A DNA stretch of 64,000 bases, from assembly GCA_903926465.1 (NCBI GenBank), contig CAIYJE010000131.1, positions 1-64,000 of the forward strand, written 5' to 3'. Positions 63,024 through 64,000 of this stretch are shown here, one piece after another. Each line of letters opens with the position of its first letter. Positions within the stretch are counted from its first letter, which is position 1. The position numbers were made by a program, and so were the translations under genes. Origin of the DNA: an uncultured Planctomycetales bacterium (GTDB taxonomy: Bacteria; Planctomycetota; Planctomycetia; Isosphaerales; Isosphaeraceae). The notes under the pieces are model-generated. The model worked only from the letters and a program-made list of their open reading frames with translations, did no database searches and was not told where the DNA came from.

Positions 63024-64000
63024 TCAACTTGCCGTATAAGCTTGCAGATTCACGAGATGGCGCACACCCATCCGTTCGGCTGCGGCTCGTAACTTTTCGC
63101 GGCTGGCCGAGAAGAACCGGCCCAGCAGCCGACCGCCGCTCAGCCTGGTCATCCGCTCTTGCCACACCGTGCCGCTGCTTTGCAACCGCACGAAGATCAA
63201 TTCCACCTCGGCCGAGATCGTAGCCTTGCCGTCGCGTAGGAGCCGGCCCGTGAATACCACCAGTTGCAGATAATGACCCAGCGTCAGGCCTTCGACCATT
63301 CCTTCTCGCGGCAAACCATGACAACGACGATCTTCTACAGGGCAGAGCCAGTGTGATGCCTCAATATCTTCGCGTTTCGGTTGCGCCGGGCCAGTCATTG
63401 CAGCCTCAGTCTCCTTGATATTCCCCTCGACCATCAGATGTTCGACCCGTGTCTTGATCGAGGTGTGTGAACTCGCTTCAGGGACCTGGGCCAGCCCCGC
63501 CGCCACGGGGTTCAAATCAATATAAGCACAGGTGGCGAGCAAGGCTTCGTCATCGAGGATCGCGATGCTCTTGAATCGGCCTTCGAAAAAGGCCCCGCGT
63601 GCTTGCTCTTCGCGATTGGCCAGCCGGGAAAGTGGCTCTTTCAGGCACTTCATCAGCCAGCTCAGGCTTTGCAACCGCTCCCGCGTTTGCGTAACCCACT
63701 CCGGTTTCTGGAGCTGCTGCTTGACCCAATCTTCTGTTACTGGCAAGGCTTTCCGGCCCACGCCGCGGGGCGGAAAAAGCCTCCCCCACCGCCGAACCAC
63801 GTCTTCATCCGTCCATAGTTCCGCCGTAGCGGGGTCGAGCCGCACCAACACGTGAAGGTGGTTATCCATAACAGAAAACCCACCCACCGAGATCGAGAAG
63901 ATTCCCGCAAGCTCCTTGAGCCTATTCTTCGATCCATTGCTTACGGTCAAACCCACCTTCACCCAGCAGAAATGCACGACGCACACAGCGGGTAATGCAG
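63024..64000 (-). pseudogene. Y1/REP-type transposase, frameshifted, cut by window edge
   Basis: The main frame (63024 to about 63923) encodes a Y1_Tnp/REP-associated transposase-like protein: FSVMDNHLHVLVRLDP holds the HxH-type metal motif, and RGAFFEGRFKSIAILDDEALLATCAYIDLNPVAAGL is typical of the planctomycete and gammaproteobacterial group. The expected N-terminus continues in another frame, where CITRCVRRAFLL and FDRKQWIEE are read from 64000 down to ~63926. An extra base near 63924 separates the two, so the gene is disrupted or needs frameshifting. Its N-terminal end is beyond the window. Such enzymes mobilise REP palindromes. Confidence 0.85.

Overview
The window looks like a chromosome segment of a planctomycete (Planctomycetota, possibly the Gemmata/Isosphaera side). 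This is an inference from protein character: a PEP-CTERM sorting tail, a fused YncE-propeller/phosphatase, FG-GAP secreted proteins, several large lineage-type hypotheticals, weak ribosome-binding sites, and roughly 60% GC by eye. No rRNA, tRNA or CRISPR array was recognised.

Layout. 1-3.0 kb is a repeat-rich edge: an IS66 transposase end, a 76-bp tandem repeat, a myo-inositol oxygenase and a truncated PEP-CTERM gene whose open frame ends inside a small inverted-repeat element. 3-10.3 kb is a run of plus-strand single genes: EamA transporter, MurG-like glycosyltransferase, D-2-hydroxyacid dehydrogenase, acyltransferase 3, secreted alpha/beta hydrolase, and a TlpA-like protein lacking its second cysteine. 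10.8-18.5 kb has a secreted hypothetical, a divergent M48 protease/BlaI pair sharing a promoter with a palindrome in the -35/-10 spacer, a zinc-ribbon membrane protein, and an orphan solute-binding lipoprotein. 19-25 kb has an M20 dipeptidase facing a four-gene molybdenum hydroxylase operon (FAD, 2Fe-2S and Mo subunits plus a MoaD-like protein). 25.1-34.1 kb has a DIP1984-family gene, a possible small RNA ending in a strong terminator, a 2110-residue polytopic membrane protein with an N-terminal zinc ribbon, and, divergent from it, a sigma-54 activator with an unrecognised sensor region. 34.3-46.6 kb carries serS, mgtE, a creatininase-family gene, FG-GAP and other secreted proteins, the YncE/phosphatase with a 41-residue acidic tail, and a CbiX-type chelatase. 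46.7-53.6 kb has a decayed PDDEXK (DUF1016) gene, a DegT aminotransferase, mutY, a palindrome-rich spacer, a DCC oxidoreductase and clpX. 54.0-56.6 kb is a visibly AT-richer island with exostosin-like, nucleotide-sugar transferase-like and FkbM genes, probably for surface glycans and probably acquired. 56.9-61.7 kb has a class I aminotransferase, small membrane proteins, an MFS exporter and a DUF2007-like protein. 61.7-64 kb is mobile-element debris: a 661-bp element with long inverted ends and internal 65-bp repeats, a 118-bp tandem duplication, and a frameshifted Y1/REP-type transposase.

Two themes link the window. First, small palindromic repeats are scattered between genes: a 20-bp GACAGCCG-N4-CGGCTGTC family, a GAATGGACGG inverted repeat found between two convergent gene pairs, and larger hairpin clusters; the Y1-type transposase remnant at the right edge is a plausible relative of the enzyme that spreads such repeats. 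Second, many genes encode envelope or secreted proteins, as expected for a planctomycete. No complete new defence system is visible; the least explained items are the giant membrane protein with its divergent sigma-54 activator, and the repeat families.
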